Source: WTJH01 sp049889695
Lineage (GTDB): Bacteria; Bacteroidota; Bacteroidia; Flavobacteriales; Flavobacteriaceae
Direction of reading: 5' to 3'
Assembly: GCA_049889695.1 (NCBI GenBank)
Contig: JBMHCX010000009.1
Location: forward strand, 186,001 to 250,000
DNA: 64,000 nucleotides
The position numbers and the translations under genes were made by a program. The notes below the pieces were generated by a model. It was given only the letters and a program-made list of their open reading frames with translations, did not search any database and was not told the DNA's origin. Of this stretch, positions 7,722-16,127 are shown one piece after another (position 1 is the first letter of the stretch; the number at the start of each line of letters is the position of its first letter).

Positions 7722-9484
7722 ACCGCTTCAGTAGCTTCTAAAAATTGTACTTTGTGGAGTTGGGCGTAATATCCATCTTTCTGGAGTAAGCCTTCGTGCG
7801 TCCCGGACTCGACAATCTTCCCTTTTTTCATCACAATGATCCGATCGGCATTTTTAATGGTGGCCAAGCGATGTGCAATCACGATTGATGTCTTCCCTTT
7901 GGTAAGTGCTTCCGTCGCACTTTGGATGAGTTCTTCGGAATAAGAGTCAATGGATGCGGTGGCCTCGTCAAGTATGAGCACACTGGGATTGGCAATATAG
8001 GCACGTAAGAAGGCAATTAATTGTCGTTGACCAGCCGAAAGCATCACTCCCCTTTCCTTTACATTATAGTGGTAGCCTCCCGGTAAACTCTCGATAAAAC
8101 TATGAACACCGATGGCTTTTGCCGCTTCTTGAACATCTTCCAGACTGTAATTTGGATTGTAGAGAGTAATGTTGTTAAAGATGGAGTCAGCGAATAAAAA
8201 GACTTCTTGCATTACGGTAGCCACAGCTTTTCGCAAAGAATTAAGCTCGTAGGATCTAACAGATGTTCCATCTAAAAGAATTTTACCTTTGTCAAACTCG
8301 TAAAGGCGTGAGATCAGATTAACGATAGTGGATTTTCCGGCTCCCGTTGCTCCAACAATAGCGACCATTTGTCCGGGAGGGATATCTAGGGAAAGACCCT
8401 GCAAGACGGGTTCTCCCGGCAGATAAGAAAATTCTACATCCTCTAGTGTAACATGCCCTTCGATTGCCTCAGCTTGTATCGTTCCTTTGTTTTCAATCGT
8501 TGCTTCAGTTGCTAGGATACCGAATATTCGCTCTGCCGCGACCATCCCCATTTGGAGGCTATTAAATTTATCGGCAATGTGTCGTAACGGCCGAAACAAC
8601 ATTTGAGACAGCTGAATAAACAGGAAAATTGTTCCCAACGAAACGGTTCCTCCCCCAATAACATTCAGACCTCCGTACCAGACCAAAAGTCCTGTTGTGA
8701 TAGAAGCCGCCAGTTCTGCCACCGGGAAAAAAATAGAATTAAACCATACGGTTTTAAGCCATGCTTTTTTGTGCTTTTCATTGATGGCGTTAAAGTTTTG
8801 TTGTTCGATTAGTTCGCGATGAAATAACTGGACTATTTTAATACCACTGATTCGTTCCTGTACAAAAGAATTTAAGTTAGCGACTTGCTTGCGAACCTCT
8901 TCAAATGCAGTTTTCATTGATTTTTGAAACAAGCGTGTTGCATAGAGTAGAAACGGCAGCACGGAAAAAACAATCAGCGCAAGTACCCAGTTCATCCATA
9001 TCATAACTCCTGCCACTAGCCCCATTTTAAGGAAGTCGGCAATAATCATAAACAAGCCTTGTGAGAAAATACTGGCAATGGTTTCTATATCATTAACCGT
9101 CCGGGTCACCAATCGCCCAACCGCTTGGCGGTCGAAATAGGCTAATTTAAATTGAATGATTTTTTCAAATAAGCTGGTTCGTAGGTCTTTAATGACTTTT
9201 TGTCCTAACCAATTGGCAAAAAAGACAAACAAAAATTGAAGGACAACCTCTCCGAGAAGGGTCAGCAACATAAATCCAACCAAAAGTTGCATCCCTTCAA
9301 AATCTTTTTGCCGGATGTAATCATCGACAGTGACTTTTAACAAATAGGGTGTTAATGTGGAAACCACCGAAAGGAGAATTGCAGTGAGCATCACTCCGTA
9401 ATAGGTGGTTTTATAGGGTTTTACATAGACCATTAACTGGCGATAAAGAACCCTGTCGAATATTTTACCTTTGGTTGTTGACAT
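7718..9484 (-). CDS. ABC exporter, fused membrane and ATPase domains (MsbA/MdlB-like)
   Basis: This 588-residue half-transporter has six transmembrane helices in residues about 30-300 and a nucleotide-binding domain from about 345. The Walker A motif GATGAGKST is at 378-386, the signature LSAGQRQLI near 487 and Walker B VLILDEATASID near 508, followed by the switch histidine (IAHRLATI). It works as a dimer exporting lipids, drugs or peptides; the cargo cannot be told from sequence. The start overlaps the end of truA by 20 bases, so the two are likely co-transcribed, and the 3' end overlaps convergent cdaA by 4 bases. Confidence 0.9.
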   Translation of the reverse strand: MSTTKGKIFDRVLYRQLMVYVKPYKTTYYGVMLTAILLSVVSTLTPYLLKVTVDDYIRQKDFEGMQLLVGFMLLTLLGEVVLQFLFVFFANWLGQKVIKDLRTSLFEKIIQFKLAYFDRQAVGRLVTRTVNDIETIASIFSQGLFMIIADFLKMGLVAGVMIWMNWVLALIVFSVLPFLLYATRLFQKSMKTAFEEVRKQVANLNSFVQERISGIKIVQLFHRELIEQQNFNAINEKHKKAWLKTVWFNSIFFPVAELAASITTGLLVWYGGLNVIGGGTVSLGTIFLFIQLSQMLFRPLRHIADKFNSLQMGMVAAERIFGILATEATIENKGTIQAEAIEGHVTLEDVEFSYLPGEPVLQGLSLDIPPGQMVAIVGATGAGKSTIVNLISRLYEFDKGKILLDGTSVRSYELNSLRKAVATVMQEVFLFADSIFNNITLYNPNYSLEDVQEAAKAIGVHSFIESLPGGYHYNVKERGVMLSAGQRQLIAFLRAYIANPSVLILDEATASIDSYSEELIQSATEALTKGKTSIVIAHRLATIKNADRIIVMKKGKIVESGTHEGLLQKDGYYAQLHKVQFLEATEAV

Positions 9485-10232
9485 GATGTAAATATACAGA
9501 TTCGGGGTATTCTATATGTGTTAAAAAGAGGCCTTCCCCCGGAACAGAATACCCCGCTTGCCCGCGATCCTTACTTTCAAGTATGTTGGTGAGATCGTCT
9601 ATGGATATTTTGTCCTGACCGATTAGCACTAAAGTTCCCACAATGGAACGAACCATGTTCCGCAAAAATCGGTTGGCCTGAATCGTAAAAACCAACTCAT
9701 GAGGCAGTTCTTCCCAATGCGTCTTATAAATCGCGCATCGATAATGCGTCACATCGCTATGAGCTTTTGCAAAGCATTGAAAATCCTCAAACTTTTGAAG
9801 GTGCTTGGCTGCCGCTCTCATTTTAGAAACATCTAAGGGAGTCGTGATATGATAAAAGAAACCTTTTTTAAAGGGGTCCTTTCGCATTCCTATATGATAT
9901 TGATACGTTCTGGAAATCGCATCGAATCGCGCATGGGCGTCTGCCCTAACGGGTCGCAAAGCATGAATTAAAATGGGAACTTTTAAATAACGATTCAATT
10001 GATAGACCAGATTGTCTTGAAGTCCCTCTGGAAGGTCAGCATCAAAGTGAGCAACCATCATACGCGCATGGACCCCCGTATCTGTTCGACCGGCCCCAAC
10101 GACACTTATCGTCGTTCTCAACAAAGTGGAGAGTGCTTTTTCAAGGGCCTCTTGAACACTAAAAGCATTCGGCTGAATTTGCCATCCATGAAAAGCACTG
10201 CCATCGTATGAAAATTCTAGAAAGTATCGCAA
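9465..10232 (-). CDS. truA: tRNA pseudouridine(38-40) synthase TruA
   Basis: This 255-residue enzyme isomerises uridines 38-40 of tRNA anticodon arms. The catalytic aspartate lies in GAGRTDTGVHA and the RNA-binding RFLRNMVR segment in the last third. The frame is open much further upstream, but the family N-terminus (RYFLEFSYDGSAFHGWQ) begins at a TTG at 10230-10232, and a -7 box at 10252-10259 lies between that codon and the upstream candidates. I therefore prefer the TTG start. Longer versions would run into the divergent phosphodiesterase gene. Confidence 0.9.
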   Translation of the reverse strand: MRYFLEFSYDGSAFHGWQIQPNAFSVQEALEKALSTLLRTTISVVGAGRTDTGVHARMMVAHFDADLPEGLQDNLVYQLNRYLKVPILIHALRPVRADAHARFDAISRTYQYHIGMRKDPFKKGFFYHITTPLDVSKMRAAAKHLQKFEDFQCFAKAHSDVTHYRCAIYKTHWEELPHELVFTIQANRFLRNMVRSIVGTLVLIGQDKISIDDLTNILESKDRGQAGYSVPGEGLFLTHIEYPESVYLHHVNNQR

Positions 10233-10251
10233 TTTATTTTGTATTGAAACG

Positions 10252-10259
10252 CAAAGATA
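10252..10259 (-). promoter_or_regulatory. truA promoter -7 box (TATCTTTG on minus)
   Basis: The site matches TAnnTTTG exactly on the minus strand, 19 bases before the TTG proposed as the truA start, and so supports that start. The -33 element is unclear: the nearest TTG is only 14 bases upstream. Confidence 0.45.
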
Positions 10260-10286
10260 TTTGATTTGTACATCAAACCTAAAAGC

Positions 10287-10805
10287 ATGAGCAATTCTCT
10301 GACGCGAATAGTACTTCTTTCCGACACCCATGGATATTTGGACGATGCTCTTTTGGAAAAAATGAATTGGGCAGATGAAGTATGGCATGCTGGTGATATC
10401 GGAGACCTATCTCTCATCGATAGGATCGAAAAAATTAAACCCGTACGTGCGGTCTACGGCAATATCGACAATGCAGAATTAAGACTCCATCACCCGTTAA
10501 ATCAGGTTTTTAATTGCCAAAAAATTAAAGTCGTCATGACTCATATAGCCGGCTATCCTGGACGATACTCAGCAAGAGTAAAAGAACTGTTAGACGAACA
10601 TCGCCCTCAGCTTTTTATTTGTGGACATTCGCATATCCTTAAGGTGATGAAAGATCCTAAAAGAGGTCATATTCACATGAATCCGGGTGCAGCAGGCAAG
10701 CATGGATTTCACCAGATGAGAACGTTGCTTCGCTTCGAAATAAACGGGGATACACTTCAGAACTTAGCCGTGATAGAACTCGGAAAACGCGGGGCTTTAT
10801 CGTAA
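10287..10805 (+). CDS. YfcE/MJ0936-type metallophosphoesterase
   Basis: This 172-residue protein is a small calcineurin-like phosphodiesterase. The metal-binding motifs appear in the usual order: DTHG near residue 12, GDIGD near 40, GNID near 64, and ICGHSHILK and HMNPGA in the second half. A TTG 21 bases upstream is in frame, but the ATG at 10287 places the conserved RIVLLSDTHG at the normal distance. It diverges from truA, and its end overlaps the convergent DUF4293 gene by 9 bases. The substrate is unknown. Confidence 0.87.
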   Translation: MSNSLTRIVLLSDTHGYLDDALLEKMNWADEVWHAGDIGDLSLIDRIEKIKPVRAVYGNIDNAELRLHHPLNQVFNCQKIKVVMTHIAGYPGRYSARVKELLDEHRPQLFICGHSHILKVMKDPKRGHIHMNPGAAGKHGFHQMRTLLRFEINGDTLQNLAVIELGKRGALS

Positions 10806-11150
10806 GCGATTAGAACTTCGCAGTATTTTTTGATCCTTGGTAATCGCTCGCAGAGCTAGAAAGGTTACAACTACATTGAATCCACAAACACCTAGTTCTT
10901 GGGTCATGTAGGTTCCCGTTGCAGCCATCGCAAACATCCAATAGCACCCACCTACTACAATTGTCAAGAGAAGGATAATGGCAAGGATACGCTGACGATC
11001 TAGCTGTTTAAAATTTAGTAGTGCAAAAACAGTCAGGATAGAAAGACCTCCAAAAAAGTAATGCCAAAAAAGCTCCATCGAAAGATAAGCACCTACGCCA
11101 CTACTCAATAAAATCAATAGGAAATAGAACGATTGTATTCTGTAAATCAT
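10797..11150 (-). CDS. DUF4293-type four-helix membrane protein
   Basis: This 117-residue integral membrane protein has four hydrophobic segments at about 8-26, 30-46, 56-74 and 82-100 and a short basic tail. It starts MIYRIQSFYFLL, the typical opening of DUF4293 proteins, which sit next to rho in many Flavobacteriia; this recollection of context is the main basis of the call. No catalytic residues are visible and the function is unknown. It diverges from rho with about 130 bases between starts. Confidence 0.75.
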   Translation of the reverse strand: MIYRIQSFYFLLILLSSGVGAYLSMELFWHYFFGGLSILTVFALLNFKQLDRQRILAIILLLTIVVGGCYWMFAMAATGTYMTQELGVCGFNVVVTFLALRAITKDQKILRSSNRLR

Positions 11151-11279
11151 AATGCAGTTTTGGGTTATAAAACTAATGTAATTGCGTTTAGCATTTAAAA
11201 TTAATTTGTATCATTGTACAACTTCTTAGGTCAACCCCTATATATATTTTCTCAACCTTTTAATTTCAACCCGCATTTC

Positions 11280-12857
11280 ATGTACGAAATTGCCTCTTTA
11301 AAAAGCAAAAAGCTTTCTGAACTTCAAGATATTGCCAAGCAGATCGGAATCAAACGTGTCACCGGTTTAAAAAAATTAGACCTGATCTATCAGATTATCG
11401 ATAAAGCAGCAACACAACCCAGTTCGGCATCTAACGCCCCCAAAGAACAAACTACATCTGACTCTAAAAAACGGGTAAAAGCTGAAGAAGCTCCACAGCA
11501 GAAAGATGTAAAGACAAGAGAAAAAAGGGCGCCTAAACCTGAAAAGGGATCCAAGGATGAAGTGCATAAACCCAAAAAGGGACAAGCTCCACAACAAGAC
11601 AACAAGGAGGGGCACACCAAGAAAGGTAACGAACATCCGCAACAAGGACACAAAAAGTTCAAGCACAACAAACACAACAAGCATCAGGAAGTAAACCACA
11701 ACCGCGATAACCGCAATCGATATAGAGAGCCCGATTTTGAGTTCGAGGGAATTATTCAAACCGAGGGTGTCTTAGAAATTATGCCGGAAGGATATGGCTT
11801 CTTAAGATCATCGGACTACAATTACTTGTCTTCTCCGGACGATGTTTATGTCTCTCAATCACAAATCCGATTGTTTGGTCTTAAAACTGGAGATACGGTT
11901 TTAGGAACTGTTCGTCCGCCCAAGGAGGGGGAAAAATACTTCCCGCTGATCAAGGTCGACCGCATGAATGGATTAGAGCCAAAAGTAGTTCGCGACCGCG
12001 TATCTTTTGAGCACCTAACTCCCCTTTTCCCACAAGAAAAATTTAAGCTAGCAGAAGATCAAAGCACTATTTCTACGCGAATAATCGACCTGTTTTCACC
12101 TTTAGGAAAAGGACAGAGAGGAATGATTGTTTCTCAGCCTAAAACAGGGAAAACTATGCTTCTGAAGGATATTGCGAATGCCATCGCGGCCAATCATCCT
12201 GAAGTCTATCAGCTGATACTCTTAATTGATGAGCGGCCTGAGGAAGTTACCGACATGCAGCGCAATGTTGCTGGGGAGGTTGTTGCCTCAACTTTCGACG
12301 AACCGGCAGATCGACATGTAAAAGTCGCCAATATCGTCCTTGAAAAAGCGAAACGCTTAGTGGAATGTGGCCACGATGTTGTTATTCTTTTAGACTCTAT
12401 CACCCGATTGGCACGAGCCTATAATACCGTGCAACCGGCCTCAGGAAAAATCCTCAGTGGTGGTGTGGATGCCAATGCGCTCCACAAACCCAAAAGGTTT
12501 TTCGGAGCGGCCCGTAATATTGAAGGAGGAGGATCTTTATCCATCATTGCTACTGCCCTAACAGAAACCGGCTCAAAAATGGATGAAGTAATTTTTGAAG
12601 AGTTTAAAGGAACTGGGAATATGGAATTACAGTTGGATAGACGTATTGCCAACAGACGTATTTTCCCGGCTATCGATCTTATTTCTTCCAGTACCCGAAG
12701 AGATGATCTTCTCCTGGATGAGAATACAATCCAACGTATGTGGATCATGCGCAAATATCTGGCCGACATGAACCCTGTTGAAGCAATGGAGTTTATCAAT
12801 GATCGCTTCAAACAGACCAGAAACAACGAAGAATTTCTTATTTCAATGAACTCTTAA
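11280..12857 (+). CDS. rho: Transcription termination factor Rho
   Basis: This hexameric RNA-dependent ATPase (525 residues from the ATG at 11280) ends transcripts. A Rho-N SAP-like domain covers 1-45. A Lys/Gln/His/Asn-rich low-complexity insert covers about 46-150; such inserts are usual in Bacteroidota. The cold-shock-type primary RNA-binding domain covers about 155-235 (GYGFLRSSDYNYL). The ATPase has Walker A SQPKTGKT near 285-292, where most Rho proteins have PPKAGKT, and ILLDSITRLARAYN further on. The frame is open 66 bases upstream to a TTG, but MYEIASLKSKKLSEL is the family's normal start. A strong terminator follows. Confidence 0.95.
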   Translation: MYEIASLKSKKLSELQDIAKQIGIKRVTGLKKLDLIYQIIDKAATQPSSASNAPKEQTTSDSKKRVKAEEAPQQKDVKTREKRAPKPEKGSKDEVHKPKKGQAPQQDNKEGHTKKGNEHPQQGHKKFKHNKHNKHQEVNHNRDNRNRYREPDFEFEGIIQTEGVLEIMPEGYGFLRSSDYNYLSSPDDVYVSQSQIRLFGLKTGDTVLGTVRPPKEGEKYFPLIKVDRMNGLEPKVVRDRVSFEHLTPLFPQEKFKLAEDQSTISTRIIDLFSPLGKGQRGMIVSQPKTGKTMLLKDIANAIAANHPEVYQLILLIDERPEEVTDMQRNVAGEVVASTFDEPADRHVKVANIVLEKAKRLVECGHDVVILLDSITRLARAYNTVQPASGKILSGGVDANALHKPKRFFGAARNIEGGGSLSIIATALTETGSKMDEVIFEEFKGTGNMELQLDRRIANRRIFPAIDLISSSTRRDDLLLDENTIQRMWIMRKYLADMNPVEAMEFINDRFKQTRNNEEFLISMNS

Positions 12858-12880
12858 GCATTTAAGAGAAATCATTCAGC

Positions 12881-12912
12881 AAAAAAAAAGCTTCCGTAGG
12901 GAAGCTTTTTTT
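12881..12912. terminator. Bidirectional intrinsic terminator between rho and rpsT
   Basis: AAGCTTCC (12888-12895) and GGAAGCTT (12900-12907) form a perfect 8-bp stem with a 4-base loop. An A-tract (12881-12889) precedes it and a T-tract (12906-12912) follows, so it can serve both converging genes. Confidence 0.9.
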
Positions 12913-12931
12913 GTATTGGGTTGGAATTACA

Positions 12932-13183
12932 CTATAGTGCACTCACATGTTTGGCCAATTTAGATTTTAAATTCGCCGCTTTGTTGCTATGAATTATGTT
13001 GCGTTTTGCCAATTTATCGACAAGAGAAACCACCTGAGGGAACATTGCCTCAGCCTCTTTTTTGTCGGTGATTGCACGTAGCTTACGAATAGCATTACGT
13101 GTAGTTTTGTGTTGGAATCTGTTACGAAGGCGTTTGCGATCGTTTGAGCGGATTCTCTTTAATGCAGATTTATGATTAGCCAT
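12932..13183 (-). CDS. rpsT: 30S ribosomal protein S20
   Basis: This 83-residue, very basic 16S rRNA-binding protein has the S20 opening MANHKSALKRIRSNDRKRLRNR and the helical C-terminal part with NIIHSNKAANLKSKLAKH. Length is normal. It lies 17 bases downstream of tRNA-Glu on the same strand and likely shares its promoter. Its 3' end faces the rho terminator. Confidence 0.96.
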   Translation of the reverse strand: MANHKSALKRIRSNDRKRLRNRFQHKTTRNAIRKLRAITDKKEAEAMFPQVVSLVDKLAKRNIIHSNKAANLKSKLAKHVSAL

Positions 13184-13199
13184 ACTCTTTTTTAAATAG

Positions 13200-13271
13200 T
13201 AGCCCGTAGGGGAATCGAACCCCTCTTTCCAGGATGAAAACCTGGCGTCCTAACCGATAGACGAACGGGCC
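13200..13271 (-). tRNA. tRNA-Glu (TTC)
   Basis: On the minus strand the acceptor strands GGCCCGT and ACGGGCT pair (first pair G-U). The anticodon stem CCAGG/CCTGG encloses the loop TTTTCAT with anticodon TTC, and the T arm reads GGGG-TTCGATT-CCCC. No CCA is encoded directly after the discriminator A. Confidence 0.95.
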
Positions 13272-13286
13272 TCATTTTTGCGTTGG

Positions 13287-13317
13287 CAAATGTAATCGTA
13301 AAAATGTAAATATCCAA
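13287..13317 (-). promoter_or_regulatory. Promoter of tRNA-Glu/rpsT
   Basis: On the minus strand a TTG (13315-13317) and TACATTTG (13287-13294) are separated by 20 bases, a good fit to the Bacteroidota -33/-7 consensus. The predicted start of transcription is about 10 bases before tRNA-Glu. Confidence 0.65.
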
Positions 13318-13349
13318 CGAAAATCAACTTTGAATATATTTTTTTTACG

Positions 13350-14828
13350 CTAATAGGCTTTTGCGAACAACACCCGCCCTTCAGAGGCTTGTCCACTCCA
13401 AACACATTTACCCTTTTCCGCTTTTCGATTTAAAGGGATACATCGAATAGTAGCCTTGGTTAACTCTTTGATTTTTTGCTCTGTAGCTTCAGACCCATCC
13501 CAATGAGCAGAAATAAAACCTCCCTTTTGCTCCAAGACTTCTTTAAACTCGTCGAATGAATTGACCTCAGTGATGTGCTCTTCTCTAAATTTCAAAGCTT
13601 TTTCAAAAAGTCCCTTTTGAAAATCTTCTAAAAGTGGAGGAATGACCTTGGTTAAGTCATCAACAGGAACAAACTGCTTGCTTTGGGTATCTCTACGTGC
13701 CAATTCGACCTGGTTTTTCTCCATGTCTTTCGGGCCAATCGCTAGACGGATGGGTACCCCTTTGAGTTCATATTCATTGAATTTAAACCCAGGTTTAAAA
13801 TTATCTCGGCGATCGAACTTTACCCGCAAGCCCAACTGTTTCAGCTGTTGCTCTATTTTTTCTGCATAGTCACATACGGCCGCATATTGTTCTTCCCCTT
13901 TATAGATAGGTACTATAACAATCTGTATAGGTGCCAAGTTTGGTGGTAACACCAGCCCTTGATCGTCGGAGTGAGTCATAATTAGAGCGCCCATCAGTCG
14001 GGTGGAGACCCCCCAAGAGGTCGCCCAGACATATTCTAGCTCCCCTGTTTTGGTAGCGTATTTAACATCAAAAGCTTTGGCGAAATTCTGACCTAAAAAG
14101 TGTGAAGTTCCGGCTTGTAGGGCTTTCCCATCTTGCATTAATGCCTCTATACAGAAGGTTTCTTCGGCACCTGCGAAGCGTTCTGCAGGTGACTTAAGTC
14201 CCTGAACTACGGGAATGGCCATGAAGTTTTCGACAAAATCAGCATAGACCTGATTCATTTGCCTTGCTTCAGCTAGGGCTTCATCGCGGGTTTCATGGGC
14301 TGTGTGTCCCTCTTGCCATAGGAATTCTGCTGTTCTTAAAAATAAACGTGTACGCATTTCCCAACGCACCACATTCGCCCATTGATTTAATAAAATCGGA
14401 AGATCCCTGTAAGATTGTATCCAGTTCTTATACGTATTCCAAATAATCGCTTCACTGGTCGGACGAACCACCAATTCTTCTTCTAAACGAGCTTTTGGGT
14501 CGACTTGAAGTTTCCCAGGCTGGTCCGGATCATTGGTGAGGCGATAGTGTGTCACTACCGCACATTCCTTGGCAAAGCCTTCCGCATTCTTCTCCTCTGC
14601 TTCGAACAAGCTTTTGGGAACAAATAAGGGAAAATATGCGTTTTGGTGTCCCGTTTCCTTAAACATACGGTCTAATTCGGCTTGCATTTTTTCCCAGATG
14701 GCATATCCGTGAGGCTTAATGACCATACAGCCACGTACGGCAGAGGTTTCTGCTAAATCGGCAGCTACCACCAATTCATTATACCATTTGGAGTAATCTT
14801 GGGATCGAGGAGTTAGTTTTTTCGCCAT
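13350..14828 (-). CDS. proS: Prolyl-tRNA synthetase, eukaryote/archaeal-type
   Basis: This class II synthetase of 492 residues charges tRNA-Pro. It lacks the bacterial editing insertion and has the ProS type 3 layout: N-terminal RGCMVIKPHGYAIWEKMQ, motif 2 with ANVVRWEMRTRLFLRTAEFLWQEGHTAH, motif 3 around GALIMTHSDDQGLVLPPNLAP, an anticodon-binding domain and a C-terminal extension ending SEGRVLFAKAY. This type is standard in Bacteroidota. A -7 box matching TAGTTTTG lies on the minus strand at 14872-14879, about 45 bases before the ATG. Confidence 0.95.
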   Translation of the reverse strand: MAKKLTPRSQDYSKWYNELVVAADLAETSAVRGCMVIKPHGYAIWEKMQAELDRMFKETGHQNAYFPLFVPKSLFEAEEKNAEGFAKECAVVTHYRLTNDPDQPGKLQVDPKARLEEELVVRPTSEAIIWNTYKNWIQSYRDLPILLNQWANVVRWEMRTRLFLRTAEFLWQEGHTAHETRDEALAEARQMNQVYADFVENFMAIPVVQGLKSPAERFAGAEETFCIEALMQDGKALQAGTSHFLGQNFAKAFDVKYATKTGELEYVWATSWGVSTRLMGALIMTHSDDQGLVLPPNLAPIQIVIVPIYKGEEQYAAVCDYAEKIEQQLKQLGLRVKFDRRDNFKPGFKFNEYELKGVPIRLAIGPKDMEKNQVELARRDTQSKQFVPVDDLTKVIPPLLEDFQKGLFEKALKFREEHITEVNSFDEFKEVLEQKGGFISAHWDGSEATEQKIKELTKATIRCIPLNRKAEKGKCVWSGQASEGRVLFAKAY

Positions 14829-14871
14829 TGAAAAATATTTGGCATAACTTTTGCCATTTAATTAAGTAATG

Positions 14872-14879
14872 CAAAACTA
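14872..14879 (-). promoter_or_regulatory. proS promoter -7 box (TAGTTTTG on minus)
   Basis: The site matches TAnnTTTG on the minus strand, 43 bases upstream of the proS ATG. No convincing -33 TTG is seen at 19-23 bases, so only the -7 element is proposed. Confidence 0.4.
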
Positions 14880-14912
14880 AATTATTCCGTTGAACTACTA
14901 AAGCGATTCCAA

Positions 14913-16097
14913 ATGAAGAAAAAGCAATTTTTTGTGGCGATGTTGACAGCAAGCTTGATGATGATCTACAGTTGTGGTTCTTTTCAAGGAATAAGCTATT
15001 ATTCTGCTGATGGAATCTATAATCCTGAAGGCGACTACAGTTCCCCGACGACTGAAGTTGTTGTGCGCGACAACAATACCCAATACTACAAAAACTACTT
15101 TCGAGACGCTGGCCGTGAATTCACCGACCTTAGCGGACAGTCCACCGAAACATTTACCGATGTAGAAAATTATGTCACTGACAATCAGAATCCGCATCTG
15201 ACACAAAACATGTGGGGAGATCGTCCTGCCAAGACCAATATCTACATCAACAACAACAATTTCAATCCTTATGCCTTTAACCGCTTCGGTTTCTATGGAG
15301 GCTGGGATCCATGGATGTGGAACGATATGTATTACGGCCCTGGCATCAACAATCCCCGATTTGGTTTTCGCAACAGATTTAACTATTGGAATAGAGGGTT
15401 TTACGGCGGATTTTACGATCCATTCTTCAGCCCCTGGGATCCCATTAACCGATGGGGTTGGGGATGGGGTTCTCAGCGTTTCAGATACTGGGATCGTTTT
15501 AGCAGATATAACCGTTACTACCCTTACAACAACCTTCCCTATGACAGAAGAGACCGCGATCGCAGCAGGTCCTATAGCCGAGTAAATAGCAATCGTGGAG
15601 CCCAATCGCAAACGAATCGCAGAAGCCAATCGGCTCTGACTTCTTTGGGGGGAGGAAACGTAGAGGTTCCACAACTCAGTCGAACGTCGAATGCTTCGAG
15701 CCGACTACAGTCCTTTTACGGTAGAATACGACCGAGTAACAGTTCTCCTGCTGAAGGTGTCGTGAAAAGTAGACAAGCAGCTAGCCAAGTGCGAAGTCCT
15801 AAGCAAGTAGGCAGAGGCCGTTCATATGGCAGTCCCTCTCGGGCACAACAAACCTATATGAATCGCAAAATAAAGGTCGATAAAGGTCGTGCAAATAACA
15901 GTCGCCCGAGTACGAATAGCAATCGAACTACCACACGTAGATCCTACAATAATTCGAACAACGCTTCATCCAGTCGAAATAACAGTTCCTACAACAGAAG
16001 TACGCGGTCCAACTACAGTAGTGGAAGCCGTGGAAGTTATAGTAGTCCCTCTCGGGGGTCGTCGACCGCTGGCCGTTCACGCGGCGGAGGGCGGTAA
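14913..16097 (+). CDS. Low-complexity lipoprotein rich in Tyr, Trp, Arg, Asn and Ser
   Basis: This 394-residue protein has a lipoprotein signal peptide (basic start, hydrophobic core, SCGSF with C21 as the lipidated cysteine). No enzyme domain is recognised. Residues about 100-205 are rich in Phe, Tyr, Trp, Gly, Asn and Pro (PWDPINRWGWGWGS). Residues about 205-394 become Ser/Arg/Asn-rich and strongly basic, ending in RSRGGGR repeats. Such proteins are common in Flavobacteriia and are sometimes misnamed vitellogenin-like. A surface or scaffold role is possible. It is followed 30 bases later by an outer-membrane barrel gene, likely on the same transcript. Confidence 0.75.
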   Translation: MKKKQFFVAMLTASLMMIYSCGSFQGISYYSADGIYNPEGDYSSPTTEVVVRDNNTQYYKNYFRDAGREFTDLSGQSTETFTDVENYVTDNQNPHLTQNMWGDRPAKTNIYINNNNFNPYAFNRFGFYGGWDPWMWNDMYYGPGINNPRFGFRNRFNYWNRGFYGGFYDPFFSPWDPINRWGWGWGSQRFRYWDRFSRYNRYYPYNNLPYDRRDRDRSRSYSRVNSNRGAQSQTNRRSQSALTSLGGGNVEVPQLSRTSNASSRLQSFYGRIRPSNSSPAEGVVKSRQAASQVRSPKQVGRGRSYGSPSRAQQTYMNRKIKVDKGRANNSRPSTNSNRTTTRRSYNNSNNASSSRNNSSYNRSTRSNYSSGSRGSYSSPSRGSSTAGRSRGGGR

Positions 16098-16127
16098 ACT
16101 TCTCCAAATACTAATTCCGAAATCTCT

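Noticed and set aside
10233..10388. Upstream extension of truA by 52 codons
   Set aside because: It lacks family similarity, overlaps the divergent phosphodiesterase gene, and lies upstream of the -7 box at 10252-10259.
11376..11759. Long minus-strand open frames opposite the Rho insert
   Set aside because: They arise from the Lys/Gln/His-rich low-complexity codons read in reverse and have no family-like features.
14898..15674. A 258-codon minus-strand frame and plus-strand alternatives over the low-complexity lipoprotein
   Set aside because: The lipoprotein frame has a signal peptide and proper spacing to its neighbour; the others are compositional shadows.
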